NCBI GenBank assembly: GCA_021413675.1 | Contig: JAIOQA010000472.1 | Location: forward strand, 1 to 44,749 | Length of the DNA: 44,749 nucleotides | Direction: 5' to 3' | Origin: Deltaproteobacteria bacterium | GTDB taxonomy: Bacteria > Myxococcota_A > Polyangia > Haliangiales > Haliangiaceae | In this document: piece by piece, positions 11,843-21,061 of the stretch | How positions within the stretch are numbered: position 1 is the stretch's first letter | Layout: each line of letters opens with the position of its first letter | Made by a program: the position numbers and the translations under genes | Notes under the pieces: generated by a model | The model's input: only the letters and a program-made list of their open reading frames with translations | Databases searched by the model: none | Told to the model about the DNA's origin: nothing

Positions 11843-12862
11843 TCATTCTCCCGGCTTGACGGTGACCGGATCCAGGAACGGCATCATCGCGCGCAGCCGC
11901 GCGCCCACCGCCTCGATCGGGTGATCCTGCTCGGCGCGGCGCCGCGCCTTGAAGTTGGGCGAGCCCGCCTGGTACTCGGCGACCCACGCCTTCGCGAACG
12001 CCCCCGACTGGATGTCGGCGAGCAGCTTCTGCATCGCGGCCTTCGACTCGGGGCCGATGATCTTGTCGCCCGCGACGTAGTCGCCCTGCTCCGCGGTGTC
12101 CGAGACCGAGTAGCGCATGTAGTTGAGGCCGCCGCGGTACATCAGATCGACGATCAGCTTGAGCTCGTGCAGACACTCGAAGTACGCGACCTCGGGCTGG
12201 TAGCCCGCGTTGGTCAGCGTCTCGAAGCCTGCCTTGACCAGCGCCGACACGCCGCCGCACAGCACGGCCTGCTCGCCGAACAGATCGGTCTCGGTCTCCT
12301 CGGCGAAGGTGGTCTCGAGCACGCCGGCGCGGGTGCAGCCCATCGCCATGCCGTAGCTGAGCGCGAGCGCGTGGGCGCCCGCCGACGACTGCGGGTGGAC
12401 CGCGATGAGCGCGGGCGTACCGGCGCCGTCCTTGTAGGTCTCGCGCACGCGGTGGCCCGGGGCCTTGGGCGCGATCAGCGAGATGTCCACGCCGCGCGGC
12501 GGCACGACGGTGCCGTAGTGGATGTTGAACCCGTGGGCGAACATCAGCGTCTTGCCGCAGTTCTCGGTGAACGACGGCGCGAGCTGCTCGGTCCAGATCG
12601 CCGACTGCACGGTGTCGGGGGCGAGCACCATGACGACGTCGGCCCAGGCGGCCAGCTGATCGACCGGCAGCACCTCGAAGCCATCGGCGCGCGCGACCGC
12701 GGTCCGCTTCGACGACGGCGCGAGGCCGACCTTCACGGTCACGCCGGAGTCGCGGAGGTTCTGCGCGTGGGCGTGGCCCTGCGAGCCGTAGCCGACGATG
12801 CCGACCTTCTTCGCTTTGATCAGGCTGAGATCGGCGTCGCGGTCGTAGAAGATTCGGGCCAT
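11843..12862 (-). CDS. ilvC: Ketol-acid reductoisomerase (class I)
   Basis: NADPH-dependent, Mg-dependent isomerisation and reduction of acetolactate or acetohydroxybutyrate to the dihydroxy acids. 339 aa, the standard class I (short) length. Seen: [17 protein letters not shown] Rossmann loop, cofactor loop [14 protein letters not shown] with Ser/Lys/Arg suited to [23 protein letters not shown], the metal-binding [10 protein letters not shown], and SDTAEQGDY near the C-terminus. The ATG at 12862 is preceded by GAGGAG 8 bases upstream, lying inside the end of ilvN: the two genes overlap by 43 bases in different frames. The order ilvBNC is the classical one. Confidence 0.97.
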   Translation of the reverse strand: MARIFYDRDADLSLIKAKKVGIVGYGSQGHAHAQNLRDSGVTVKVGLAPSSKRTAVARADGFEVLPVDQLAAWADVVMVLAPDTVQSAIWTEQLAPSFTENCGKTLMFAHGFNIHYGTVVPPRGVDISLIAPKAPGHRVRETYKDGAGTPALIAVHPQSSAGAHALALSYGMAMGCTRAGVLETTFAEETETDLFGEQAVLCGGVSALVKAGFETLTNAGYQPEVAYFECLHELKLIVDLMYRGGLNYMRYSVSDTAEQGDYVAGDKIIGPESKAAMQKLLADIQSGAFAKAWVAEYQAGSPNFKARRRAEQDHPIEAVGARLRAMMPFLDPVTVKPGE

Positions 12863-13425
12863 GACTGTTGCTCCTCGGAGGTCGGTGACGGGACGTGGGT
12901 GTTCGGTTGCGGGCGCGATGATTCGCGGCCGCGGGTCATCGCGATGACGCCGGAGCGGACGAGGTCGAGCACCTCGAACGCCCCGAGCACGTCGACCAGC
13001 CCATCGATCTGGTCGTGCGTGCCGGTGGACTCGATCGTGAGGGTCTCGCGATCCATGTCGACGACGCGGGCGTGGAAGACGTCGGCGATCTGCAGGACGC
13101 GCGGGCGGGTGTCGACGTCGGCCTTGACCTTGATGAGCGCCAGCTCGCGGTTGACCGCGGCGTGGTCGGCCAGGTCGACGACGTCGAGGACGTTGACCAG
13201 CTTGTAGAGGTTGGCCTCGATGCGGCGCGCGGTGTCGTCGTCGGCATCGATCATGAGGGTCATGCGCGACACGCCGGGCTCGGCGGTGCGCCCGACGGTG
13301 AGCGACTGGATGTTGTAGCCGCGGCGGCGGAACAAGGACGCGATGCGCGCGAGCACGCCGGGCTTGTCCTCGACGTGGGCGATCAGCGTGCGGGTCCGCG
13401 ACGAGGCGGAGACGTGCGGGCTCAT
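12820..13425 (-). CDS. ilvN: Acetolactate synthase small (regulatory) subunit
   Basis: Regulatory ACT-domain subunit that activates IlvB and confers valine feedback. 201 aa: an N-terminal ACT domain ([20 protein letters not shown], then [13 protein letters not shown], about residues 12-85) and the ALS_ss C-terminal domain (about 90-165). The ATG at 13425 overlaps the ilvB stop as ATGA and has GGAGG 4 bases upstream. The last 30 or so residues (after [15 protein letters not shown]) are Ser/Pro/Glu-rich and unlike the family; part of this tail is encoded within the 43-base overlap with ilvC. It may be a neutral extension caused by the overlap. Confidence 0.95.
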   Translation of the reverse strand: MSPHVSASSRTRTLIAHVEDKPGVLARIASLFRRRGYNIQSLTVGRTAEPGVSRMTLMIDADDDTARRIEANLYKLVNVLDVVDLADHAAVNRELALIKVKADVDTRPRVLQIADVFHARVVDMDRETLTIESTGTHDQIDGLVDVLGAFEVLDLVRSGVIAMTRGRESSRPQPNTHVPSPTSEEQQSWPESSTTATPISA

Positions 13426-15197
13426 GGATCCTCCGCGGTCTCGACCAGCGGGCTAGGCGGTGGTGGGCGCCGGATCATCTCGGCGAGGTCGGCGCCCGAC
13501 GGCACCATCGGATAGACCGAGTCTTCCTGCTCGACGCGGAAGTCGATGACGACCGTGCCGGGCGTGGCCTGCGCCAGCCGCACGGTGGCCTCGACCTCGG
13601 AGCGCTGCGTGACGCGCAGGCCGGTGAGGCCGTGGGCCTCGGCCAGCTTGACGAAGTCGGGCGAGCGCATCGGCGTCGACGAGTAGCGACCGCCGTAGAA
13701 GAACTGCTGCCACTGCCGGACCATGCCGAGGTAGCCGTTGTTGATGATCGCGATGTTGACCTTGATGCCCTCCTGGGCCGCGGTCGACAGCTCGCACGCG
13801 GTCATCTGGAAGCCGCCGTCGCCGGCGACCACCCAGACGTCATCGCCGGGCTGCGCGAAGCGCGCGCCGATGGCGGCCGGCAGCGCGAAGCCCATCGTGC
13901 CCAGGCCGCCGGAGGTGATCAGCTTCCGCGCGTAGTCGTGCTTGTAGTACTGGGCTTCCCACATCTGGTGCTGGCCGACGTCGGTGACGACCAGCGCCTT
14001 GCCCTCGGTGATCCGCCACAGATCGTGGAGCACGTGCGCGGCGTAGAGCCGGCCTTCATCGGGCAGGCCCTGGATGTCGCGGACCGCGCTGTCGCCCTTC
14101 ATGCCGGCGATGCGCGCCAGCCACGGCTCGCGGGTCTTGGCCTGCACGCGCGGCGTGATCGCGCTGAGCACGCGCGCGACGTCGTCGATCAGCGCGATGT
14201 CGACCTTGACCAGCTTGTTGATCTCGCTGCGATCGACCTCGACGTGGATCTTGCGGGCGCGCGGCGCGTAGGTCGCGAGGCGACCGGTGACGCGATCGTC
14301 GAAGCGCATGCCGAGCGCGATCAGCAGATCGGCTTCCTGGATGGCGTTGTTGACCCAGGCCTCGCCGTGCATGCCCATCATGCCCAGGGACATCGGATGG
14401 CTGGCGGCGAACCCGCCGAGGCCGAGCAGCGTCGAGGCGACCGGCACGCCGGTCTTCTCGACGAACGCGCGCAGGAGCTCGCCGGCGCCGGCCTTGATGA
14501 TGCCGTAGCCGGCGAGAATGACCGGGCGCTCGGCCTGATCGATCATACGCGCGGCGCGCTCGAGCATCTCGTCGGGCGCATGCGGCTCGGGGCGATAGCC
14601 CGGCAGCCGCGGCGTGCCGTGCGGCGGATGCCACGGCGCGGTCGCCTGCTGCGCGTCCTTGCAGATGTCGACCAGCACCGGGCCCGGTCGACCGGAGGAC
14701 GCGAGGAAGAACGCCTCGCGGATCGTCGACGCGATGTCGGCGACATCGGTGACGAGATAGTTGTGCTTGGTGATCGGCAGCGTCACGCCGGTCACGTCGG
14801 TCTCCTGGAACCCGTCGGTGCCGAGGAGCGTGGACGAGACCTGGCCGGTGATGAAGACCACCGGCACCGAGTCCATCATGGCGGTCGCGATGCCGGTGAC
14901 CAGGTTGGTCGCGCCCGGGCCGCTGGTCGCGATCGCGACGCCGACCCGGCCGCTGGCGCGGGCGTAGCCGTCGGCCATGTGCGCCGCGCCCTGCTCGTGG
15001 CGGACCAGCACGTGGCGGATGCCGGGGTACTTCAGCATCGCGTCGTAGGCCGGCATGATCGCGCCGCCGGGATAGCCGAAGACGACATCCACGCCCTCGG
15101 CGGCGAGCGCCTCCCAGATGATCTCGGCGCCGGTGAGCAGCGCGCCGGGCGCGGTGCGCGGATTACCAGGCAGCGGCGCCGCGGGGTTGGCGGTCAC
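13422..15197 (-). CDS. ilvB: Acetolactate synthase large (catalytic) subunit
   Basis: ThDP/FAD/Mg enzyme that condenses two pyruvates to acetolactate (Val/Leu) or pyruvate with 2-oxobutyrate to acetohydroxybutyrate (Ile). About 591 aa: N-terminal ThDP domain with [15 protein letters not shown] and the catalytic Glu in [16 protein letters not shown], a central FAD/NAD-like domain, and a C-terminal ThDP-binding domain with [15 protein letters not shown] and [14 protein letters not shown]. The GTG at 15197 is chosen because it forms a GTGA overlap with the ilvD stop and has GGAGG exactly 5 bases upstream; another in-frame GTG at 15209 would contain that SD inside its coding region. Pyruvate made by the downstream malic enzyme would be its substrate. 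Confidence 0.96.
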   Translation of the reverse strand: MTANPAAPLPGNPRTAPGALLTGAEIIWEALAAEGVDVVFGYPGGAIMPAYDAMLKYPGIRHVLVRHEQGAAHMADGYARASGRVGVAIATSGPGATNLVTGIATAMMDSVPVVFITGQVSSTLLGTDGFQETDVTGVTLPITKHNYLVTDVADIASTIREAFFLASSGRPGPVLVDICKDAQQATAPWHPPHGTPRLPGYRPEPHAPDEMLERAARMIDQAERPVILAGYGIIKAGAGELLRAFVEKTGVPVASTLLGLGGFAASHPMSLGMMGMHGEAWVNNAIQEADLLIALGMRFDDRVTGRLATYAPRARKIHVEVDRSEINKLVKVDIALIDDVARVLSAITPRVQAKTREPWLARIAGMKGDSAVRDIQGLPDEGRLYAAHVLHDLWRITEGKALVVTDVGQHQMWEAQYYKHDYARKLITSGGLGTMGFALPAAIGARFAQPGDDVWVVAGDGGFQMTACELSTAAQEGIKVNIAIINNGYLGMVRQWQQFFYGGRYSSTPMRSPDFVKLAEAHGLTGLRVTQRSEVEATVRLAQATPGTVVIDFRVEQEDSVYPMVPSGADLAEMIRRPPPPSPLVETAEDP

Positions 15198-16855
15198 TTG
15201 GTCCTCCACGCGGAGGGATCCGAGGTGATCGCGCCGTGCGACGCCGGGCCGACCGACGCCGCGTACTTGCGCATCACGCCGCGCAGCGGCTTCGGTGCGG
15301 GGATGACGGGCTCGCGATCGGAGATGTCGACCAGCACATCGAGCGAGCTGGTCGCGACGTCGATGCGGATCGGATCGCCGTCGCGCAGCTTGGCGATCGG
15401 GCCGCCCTCGGACGCCTCGGGACAGATGTGGCCGGCCATGAAGCCGTAGGTCGCGCCGCTGAAGCGACCGTCGGTGATGAGCGCGACCTTGTCCGACAGA
15501 CCGGCGCCGACGATCGCGCCGGTGACCGCGAGCATCTCGCGCATGCCGGGACCGCCGCGCGGGCCTTCGTTGCGGATCACGACGACATCGCCGGGCTGGA
15601 TCTTGCCCTGCTGGACGCCTGCGAACGCCGCCTCCTCGCTGTCGAACACGCGCGCCGGGCCCTCGTGGCTCAGGCGATCGTGACCGGCGAGCTTGAGCAC
15701 GCAGCCCTCCGGCGACAGCGAGCCGCGGAGGATCGCGAAGCCGCCGCGCGGCTTGAGCGGCTTGTTCGCCGCGCGGATGACATCCTGGTCGGGCGCCTCG
15801 ACCGCGAGCTCGGCCTCCTGGCGCAGCGTGCGACCGCTGACGGTGGGCGCGTCCTGGATGAGGTCGAGCTCGAACATCCGGCGCAGCAGCAGCCCCACGC
15901 CGCCGGCCTTGAACATGTCGTTGGCGGAGTAGCGACCGCCGGGCTTGAGATCGGCGAGCACCGGCGTGCGCTTGGCGATGACCTCGAAGTCATCGATGAC
16001 CAGCGGCACCTCGGCCTCGCGCGCGATCGCGAGCAGGTGCAGCACCGCGTTGGTCGAGCCCGCGGTCGCGGCGACCGTGGCGATCGCGTTGGTCAGCGAG
16101 GTCGGCGTGATGAACTCGCGCGCCCGGTGGTTGCCGCGTACCAGCTGCATGACCATCGCGCCGGCCTCGGCGGCGAACGCAGCCTTCTCGACGGCGGTGG
16201 CCGGGACCTCGCCGGCGCCGATCGCCGACAGCCCGAGCACCGCGAGCGCGGTGGCCATCGTGTTCGCCGTGAACTGACCGCCGCACGCGCCGGCGCCGGG
16301 ACAGGCGTGATCCTCGAGCGTGCGCAGGTCGGCGTCGGTCATGGCGCCGCGCGCGTGGGCGCCGACCGCCTCGAAGACGTCCTGGACCGTGACGTCGTGA
16401 TCCTTGAAGCGGCCGGGCATGATCGGGCCGCCGTAGAAGATGACTCCGGGCAGATCGAGGCGCGCGAGCGCCATCGCCGCGCCCGGCAGGGTCTTGTCGC
16501 AGCCGACCAGCGCGACCACGCCATCGACCATGTGGCCGAACGCGACCAGCTCCATCGAGTCGGCGATGACCTCGCGCGACACCAGCGAGGCGCGCATGCC
16601 CTCGGTGCCCATGGTCACGCCATCGGACACCGCGATGGTCGTGAACTCGACGGGCGTCCCGCCGGCGGCGCGGACGCCGCGCTTGACGTCCTCGGCCAGC
16701 GCCCGCAGGTGCATGTTGCACGGCATGACGTCGGTGTGGGTGCCGACCACGGCGATGAGCGGCCGCTCGAGATCGGCGTCGGTGAGCCCGGTCGCCTTGA
16801 GCATCGCGCGCGCCGGAGCCCGACTCGGGCCTTTTTTCAACTGGTCACTTCGCAT
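15194..16855 (-). CDS. ilvD: Dihydroxy-acid dehydratase
   Basis: Fe-S enzyme that dehydrates 2,3-dihydroxy acids to 2-oxo acids, the shared third step of Val/Leu/Ile synthesis. 553 aa. Seen: the N-terminal [15 protein letters not shown], the cluster and Mg region [44 protein letters not shown], and the C-terminal [19 protein letters not shown]. The ATG at 16855 (MRSDQLKKG) is the start of homology; the open frame runs on to 17020, but that extension crosses the attenuator stem-loop and has no homology. It has no clear Shine-Dalgarno and lies 42 bases after the terminator U-tract. First structural gene of the operon. Confidence 0.96.
   Translation of the reverse strand: MRSDQLKKGPSRAPARAMLKATGLTDADLERPLIAVVGTHTDVMPCNMHLRALAEDVKRGVRAAGGTPVEFTTIAVSDGVTMGTEGMRASLVSREVIADSMELVAFGHMVDGVVALVGCDKTLPGAAMALARLDLPGVIFYGGPIMPGRFKDHDVTVQDVFEAVGAHARGAMTDADLRTLEDHACPGAGACGGQFTANTMATALAVLGLSAIGAGEVPATAVEKAAFAAEAGAMVMQLVRGNHRAREFITPTSLTNAIATVAATAGSTNAVLHLLAIAREAEVPLVIDDFEVIAKRTPVLADLKPGGRYSANDMFKAGGVGLLLRRMFELDLIQDAPTVSGRTLRQEAELAVEAPDQDVIRAANKPLKPRGGFAILRGSLSPEGCVLKLAGHDRLSHEGPARVFDSEEAAFAGVQQGKIQPGDVVVIRNEGPRGGPGMREMLAVTGAIVGAGLSDKVALITDGRFSGATYGFMAGHICPEASEGGPIAKLRDGDPIRIDVATSSLDVLVDISDREPVIPAPKPLRGVMRKYAASVGPASHGAITSDPSAWRTK
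15203..15207 (-). promoter_or_regulatory. Ribosome binding site that fixes the ilvB start
   Basis: Minus-strand GGAGG followed by ACCAA and GTG at 15197. The spacing of 5 supports the 15197 start over the in-frame GTG at 15209, which lies 5' of the SD. It sits inside the last codons of ilvD. Confidence 0.7.
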
Positions 16856-16897
16856 GGAGAGACTGGCTTTCTCGTGCTGGGGATTTCCCTGGAAACG

Positions 16898-16930
16898 AAA
16901 AAGCCCCGCAACCCGGGGAGGGTGCGGGGC
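16898..16930 (-). terminator. Rho-independent terminator acting as the BCAA operon attenuator
   Basis: On the minus strand, GCCCCGCA (16930-16923) pairs perfectly with TGCGGGGC (16910-16903). The inner CCC/GGG (16922-16920 with 16914-16912) extends the stem around a TCCCC loop with one bulged T. Five Ts follow (16902-16898). It stands between the leader peptide and ilvD, so it can only stop transcription before the operon. Confidence 0.88.
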
Positions 16931-16970
16931 CGGCTCGAGGACCTTGCGGTCTGGCTGGCTACCCGCACCC
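16920..16970 (-). promoter_or_regulatory. Antiterminator: alternative pairing of the ilv leader RNA
   Basis: GGGTGCGGG (16970-16962, the last three sense codons of the leader peptide) is perfectly complementary to CCCGCACCC (16928-16920), which is the 5' arm of the terminator. The 9-bp pairing and the terminator stem are mutually exclusive. A ribosome that reaches the leader stop codon (16961-16959) covers GGGTGCGGG and lets the terminator form; a ribosome held in the Ile/Leu/Val run leaves it free. The geometry is seen directly; the mechanism is inferred from the classical trp/ilv attenuators. No pause hairpin (region 1) was identified. Confidence 0.8.
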
Positions 16971-17156
16971 GGGCGCAATAAGGACGAGGCCGACAATAAG
17001 AATGCCGATGCCAAGCCCAACGCCGAGGACGTCTACCGAGACCAGATCACCGACGAGCGCAACGCCACCGAGATCAGTGGACGCCCCCAGCACCGACGCG
17101 CGCGCAGAACCGCCAGCTGGCGACCCCTCCGCAACACGGCGCGCATGGTGCTGCAT
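16959..17156 (-). CDS. Leader peptide of the branched-chain amino acid operon (attenuator peptide)
   Basis: A 65-codon frame, ATG at 17156 and TAG at 16961-16959. Nineteen of the codons from 32 to 60 are Val, Leu or Ile, ending [12 protein letters not shown] before APGCG and the stop. Nine of these 19 end in A or T (ATT three times, CTT three times, GTT twice, GTA once), codons rarely used by the neighbouring high-GC genes, as expected for a sensor of charged tRNA. The stop is 29 bases before the terminator stem. There is no Shine-Dalgarno at 17156, but a promoter-like -10 hexamer ends 10 bases upstream, suggesting a leaderless or nearly leaderless message. An in-frame GTG at 17093 would give a 44-residue peptide with the same sensor run. 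It is a regulatory peptide, not expected to have a function after synthesis. Confidence 0.85.
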   Translation of the reverse strand: MQHHARRVAEGSPAGGSARASVLGASTDLGGVALVGDLVSVDVLGVGLGIGILIVGLVLIAPGCG

Positions 17157-17166
17157 TCGCGTATCG

Positions 17167-17195
17167 AGACTAAGGGCTCTGCCGCACCACGTCAA
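17167..17195 (-). promoter_or_regulatory. Probable sigma-70-type promoter of the BCAA operon
   Basis: Minus-strand TTGACG (17195-17190), a 17-base spacer, then TAGTCT (17172-17167). Transcription would start near 17158-17160, 2 to 4 bases before the leader peptide ATG. The -35 matches the consensus at 5 of 6 positions and the -10 at only 3 of 6 (both key T and A kept), which is acceptable for a very GC-rich genome. The surrounding 250 bases are noticeably less GC-rich than the genes. Confidence 0.6.
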
Positions 17196-17306
17196 GAAGA
17201 TTTCCGGACGAGTTGTGGACTCTGCGACGGTATCGAGATTCGTAATCGAAGCTGTCGAAACCACAGGTGGTGAGTTGCGGTCCGCGAGCGTTGAACGCGG
17301 CTTCGC

Positions 17307-17324
17307 GGCGAGAAAATTCTCGCC
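17307..17324. repeat. 18-base inverted repeat between the kinase gene and the ilv promoter
   Basis: GGCGAGAA-AA-TTCTCGCC, 8-base perfect arms around two bases, enclosed by a second imperfect pair (gcttcg at 17300-17305 with cgaagc at 17335-17340). It lies 112 bases upstream of the putative -35 and 95 bases past the kinase stop. It could be an operator or a weak terminator; no T-tract follows, and with only two central bases an operator seems likelier. The rest of 17196-17418 holds no gene that I can support. Confidence 0.4.
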
Positions 17325-17418
17325 TCGCTGTGATCGAAGCGCATACACCGCCGCCTGCGCGAACATCTGAGGCGCGATCGCTGTCCGGGTTCCGGACCGT
17401 GGATCGGACTCAGCAACG

Positions 17419-20400
17419 CTAGCCTCGCGCTGCGAGCGGCGCGAGCGGCGCGAACACCGGCGCCATCGCCGCGAGCCTCGGTTCGACCGCGACGCCGGCT
17501 CGGTGGCGCGCGGCGCCGGCGTGCAGGCGCATGTCGAGCGCATCGAGGGACGCGGCGATCGCGAGCCAGTCGGCCCTGGCGCCGCGCGCGGTCGCGACGC
17601 CGGCCTCGATCAACGCGGCGAGCCCATCGCCCCAGGGCATGTGCTCGGCGCGGATCCGCGCGGCGTCGCGCGCCGCGCGCGCGATCATCGCGTCACCTCC
17701 TGCGGCCAGCGCGGCGCGGGCCCGGAGGTAGAGGCCCTCGATCAACACGTTCTGCGCGCGCAGCAGCATCGATCGCTCGAGCCCGCGCCAGTCGCGCGCG
17801 ATCCGCGCCCACGCCGCCGCGCCATCGCCCTGGTAGAGGTGGGCCTGGGTCTCGACCAGCATCGCGCAGTAGTGCTGCACGTGGAAGCCGCCGCCCGCCG
17901 GCCACATCGCGGCGGCATCGCGCGCCTCGGTCAGCGCGCGCGCGGGCTCGCCGCGCCACAGCCACGCGATGTTGGGCGGGCCGCCGCGCAGGTAGTTGGC
18001 GGCGTAGACGTCGCCGCGGCGCTCGGCGTCGGCGAGGGCGACCGGCAGCGCGGCGAGCAGCTGATCCATGTCGCCGAGATAGATGAGCGACTCGAGCCAG
18101 AAGAACTCGGCGATCGAGGTCTCGAACGACGTGCCGGTGACCGCCTCGAACCGCGCGATCGCGGCCGCGCAGCGATCGCGCGCGATCTGCCAGTCGCCGC
18201 CCTGGTGCGCCGCGACGCCGGTCGCGAACGTCGTCATCGCGCGGGCGAGCGCGTCGTCGGTGCGCTCGGCGAGGTCCGCGGCGCGGTCGGCGAGCCGCTG
18301 GCAGCGGGCGCGGCCGCGCGGGCCGGTGGTCGCCATGTAGGCGGCCTCGAGGGCGAGCGCGCGCGCGACCCGCGTGGGCTCGCCCACCGCGAGCGCGGCG
18401 AGCGTGTAGCGCGCCTGGAAGTCAGCGCCGCGGATGTGATCGGTCATGCCGAGGCTGACCGCGACCGACCAGCACGCGTCGACGCGGGTCAGCGCGACCG
18501 GATCGACGTCGGCGGCGGCGCGCTCGCGGAACCGCGTGCCGCGCACCGCGAGGCGCGCGCGGTGCCAGGCGAGCGAGGCCAGCGCGCGGCGCGGCGTCGG
18601 CGGCAGCGACAGGCCGAGGCGCGCGAGCACGTCGTCGAGCTCGCTGAGCCCAAGGGCGAGATGGCCGCTGCGCAGGAGCACCTCGGCGGCGCGGCGGCGC
18701 AGCTCGGTGGCGCGCGCGACCGGCGATCGCGCGGCGAGCTCCACGAACGCGGCGGCGGCGGCGCGCGGCTGACCGGCGCCGATCAGCGCCTCCGCAGCGG
18801 CGAGCGCGTGCGCGTCGGCGACCGCGCGATCGTCGGCGGTGTCGGCGGCGAGCGCCCATAGCGCAGCGGCGCGATCGAACGCGCGCGCGGCCACCGCGTC
18901 CGTCGCGGCGAGCGCCGCCGATATCGAGGCCGCGGCGCGATCGCCGGCGGCGCGCCACTGCAGCGCGACCAGCTCGCGATCGCCGCCGCGCGCGTCGAGC
19001 GCCAGCGCGAGCGCGCGATGCACCGGGCGCCGCGCCTCGGGCGGGCACGCGGCGATCACGGCCTCGCGGATCCGGTCGTGATAGGTGTCGAGCTCGTCGT
19101 CGCCGCGGCGCTGCGCGGTGGTGCGCACGAGGCCGAGGGTGCGGAGCGCGCGGACGTCGGCGGCCTCGCTTCCCGCCGCCGCGATCGCGCTGCGCTCGCC
19201 GATCGGCCGCCCGGCGAGCGCGAGCGCGCGCAACAGTGCCTGCGCCGCGGGCGGCAGCGCGGCCACGCGCGCACCGACCAGCTCGTCGACGGTCAGGCCG
19301 GCGCCGCGCCGCGCCGCGAGCGCCAGCTCGCGCACCAGGAACGGGCTGCCCGCCGACTCCGCCGCGATCGCGTCGGGGTCGATCGCCTGCGCATCGGGCG
19401 CGACCGCGGTCGCGAGCGCCGCCGCCGCCGCGCGATCGAGGCCATCGAGCGCGACCGCGACCACGCGCGGGCCCGCGAGCTCGCCGAGCGCGCGCAGCAC
19501 CGGGCTGTGCGCCGCATCGGCCGCGCGACACGCCGCGATCGTGAGCACCGCAGGGGCGTCCGGTCCGCGCCACAGCGCCGCGAGCAGGGCCGCGCTGTCG
19601 CGATCGCTCCACTGCAGATCGTCGAGCCAGAGCACCAGCGGGCGAGTCGCGGCGATCGCGGCGCACAGCGCGCGGAACGCGGCGAACCCGCGGCGGCGCA
19701 GCTCGGCGGGCGCGAGCGCGGCGTCGTCGCCGAGCACCGGGCGCAGCGCGGGGAACAGGCGCCCGAGCGCGCCGCGGTCCGCGAGGCCCGTGGCGATCGC
19801 CGGCGCGCTCGCGAGCCGCAGCGCGAGCGCATCGATGATCGCGTCGATCGCGCGGAACGGCATCGCCTCGTGCTCGTACGAGCGCGCGGCCAGCACCCAC
19901 GCGTCCGGCGGCAGGCGCTGCACGAACTGCCGCACCGTCGCGGTCTTGCCAATGCCGCTCGGGCCGGTGACGGTCGCGACCACCGCGTGGCCCGCGCGGG
20001 TCTCCGCGAACGCCTCGGCGAGCGCGGCGAGCTCGCGCGCGCGGCCGAACAGCGGCGTGTCGCCACCGCGCGCCACGACCGCAGGCGCGGCGCCGAGATC
20101 GGCGAGCGCGTGCGCGACCTCGCGCACCTCGCGCGATCCGGGCCGCGCCTCGGGCGCGCGCGCGAGCAGCTGATCGATCAGCGCGACGAGCGATCGCGGC
20201 ATCGCCGCCGCGATCGCCGCGGGCAGCGCCGGCGCCGCGGCCGCGAGCTTCGCGGCGCGCACGTCGGCCGCGCTGCCGACGAACGGCAGCCGACCCGCGC
20301 ACAGCTCGAACAGCATCACGCCGACCGCGTACCAGTCCGCGGCCGGGCCGATCGCCGCGCCCCGCACCTGCTCGGGCGCCATGAACCACGGCGTGCCGGC

Positions 20401-20940
20401 GGCGGCGACGTCGCCGATGTCCGCGACCATCCCGAAGTCGCAGAGCCGCACGCGCCCGTCGCGATCGACGAGCACGTTGTTCGGCTTCAGGTCGCAGTGC
20501 AGGTGGCCGGCGACATGCACCGCGTCGAGCCCGTCGGCGAGCTGCGCCAGCGCGGCACCGAGGCGCGCGGCATCGAGCCGCAGCGGTGGGACGTCGCAGC
20601 CCGCCAGGCCCTCGTCACCGCTCGCCATCGTCGGGGCAGCCAGCCGCGACGCACCGAGCCATGCGGCGAGATCGACGCCGTCGACCAGCTCCATCGTGTA
20701 GAACCACCCGTCGCCCTCACCGAAAAGCTCGCGCAAGCCGATGAGGTTCGGGTGCGAGAGGTCCCGCAACGCGCGGAATTCTCGCTTGAAGCGCACGATC
20801 GCCGCGGGCGAGGCGCGCTTCAACAGCTTGAGCGCGACCTGTTCGTTGCGTTGCCGATCGTGGGCGGCCCACACCTCACCGAAACTGCCGGCACCGAGGA
20901 GCCGCGTGAGCGAAAACCGCTGGGCCAGGAATTCTGTCAT
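17419..20940 (-). CDS. Ser/Thr protein kinase fused to AAA ATPase and helical repeat region
   Basis: A 1173-aa cytoplasmic signalling protein. The kinase domain (about 8-285) shows GAGSFGEV, the ATP-binding Lys in VALKLL (38), catalytic loop HCDLKPNN (148-155), DFG (168-170) and APE (188-190). An AAA/NACHT-like ATPase follows: Walker A GPSGIGKT (326-333) and Walker B LVLWLDDLQW (about 440). The C-terminal 550 residues are Ala/Arg-rich helical repeats, TPR-like, probably for protein binding. The catalytic loop has Cys instead of the usual Arg before Asp (a non-RD kinase). Architecture resembles PknK and the large myxobacterial kinase-ATPase proteins. No transmembrane segment is seen. Start: ATG at 20940 (MTEFLAQRF), right where kinase homology begins; 20961 is an alternative. 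It is divergent from the PilZ gene. Target unknown. Confidence 0.9.
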   Translation of the reverse strand: MTEFLAQRFSLTRLLGAGSFGEVWAAHDRQRNEQVALKLLKRASPAAIVRFKREFRALRDLSHPNLIGLRELFGEGDGWFYTMELVDGVDLAAWLGASRLAAPTMASGDEGLAGCDVPPLRLDAARLGAALAQLADGLDAVHVAGHLHCDLKPNNVLVDRDGRVRLCDFGMVADIGDVAAAGTPWFMAPEQVRGAAIGPAADWYAVGVMLFELCAGRLPFVGSAADVRAAKLAAAAPALPAAIAAAMPRSLVALIDQLLARAPEARPGSREVREVAHALADLGAAPAVVARGGDTPLFGRARELAALAEAFAETRAGHAVVATVTGPSGIGKTATVRQFVQRLPPDAWVLAARSYEHEAMPFRAIDAIIDALALRLASAPAIATGLADRGALGRLFPALRPVLGDDAALAPAELRRRGFAAFRALCAAIAATRPLVLWLDDLQWSDRDSAALLAALWRGPDAPAVLTIAACRAADAAHSPVLRALGELAGPRVVAVALDGLDRAAAAALATAVAPDAQAIDPDAIAAESAGSPFLVRELALAARRGAGLTVDELVGARVAALPPAAQALLRALALAGRPIGERSAIAAAGSEAADVRALRTLGLVRTTAQRRGDDELDTYHDRIREAVIAACPPEARRPVHRALALALDARGGDRELVALQWRAAGDRAAASISAALAATDAVAARAFDRAAALWALAADTADDRAVADAHALAAAEALIGAGQPRAAAAAFVELAARSPVARATELRRRAAEVLLRSGHLALGLSELDDVLARLGLSLPPTPRRALASLAWHRARLAVRGTRFRERAAADVDPVALTRVDACWSVAVSLGMTDHIRGADFQARYTLAALAVGEPTRVARALALEAAYMATTGPRGRARCQRLADRAADLAERTDDALARAMTTFATGVAAHQGGDWQIARDRCAAAIARFEAVTGTSFETSIAEFFWLESLIYLGDMDQLLAALPVALADAERRGDVYAANYLRGGPPNIAWLWRGEPARALTEARDAAAMWPAGGGFHVQHYCAMLVETQAHLYQGDGAAAWARIARDWRGLERSMLLRAQNVLIEGLYLRARAALAAGGDAMIARAARDAARIRAEHMPWGDGLAALIEAGVATARGARADWLAIAASLDALDMRLHAGAARHRAGVAVEPRLAAMAPVFAPLAPLAARG

Positions 20941-21061
20941 CACGAGCGTACGGGCGCGCACGTCGCCGAAATCGCCCGACGATTGTACTCACGATCGCGC
21001 ATCGCCTTCGCTACTGTGGAGAGAGGCACGCGCCTGGAGTCGCGGGCTGAAGGAGGGATCC
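20941..21061. promoter_or_regulatory. Divergent intergenic region between kinase and PilZ genes
   Basis: A 121-base region that must hold both promoters. On the minus strand a TACAAT hexamer (-10-like) lies about 40 bases upstream of the kinase start, without a convincing -35. For the plus strand, CTACTGT near 21011-21017 is a weak -10 candidate, and the Shine-Dalgarno AGGAGGG (21051-21057) sits 4 bases before the PilZ ATG. Confidence 0.35.

Noticed and set aside
13632-15449. 605-aa plus-strand frame opposite ilvB
   Set aside because: Shadow of ilvB; no recognisable domain.
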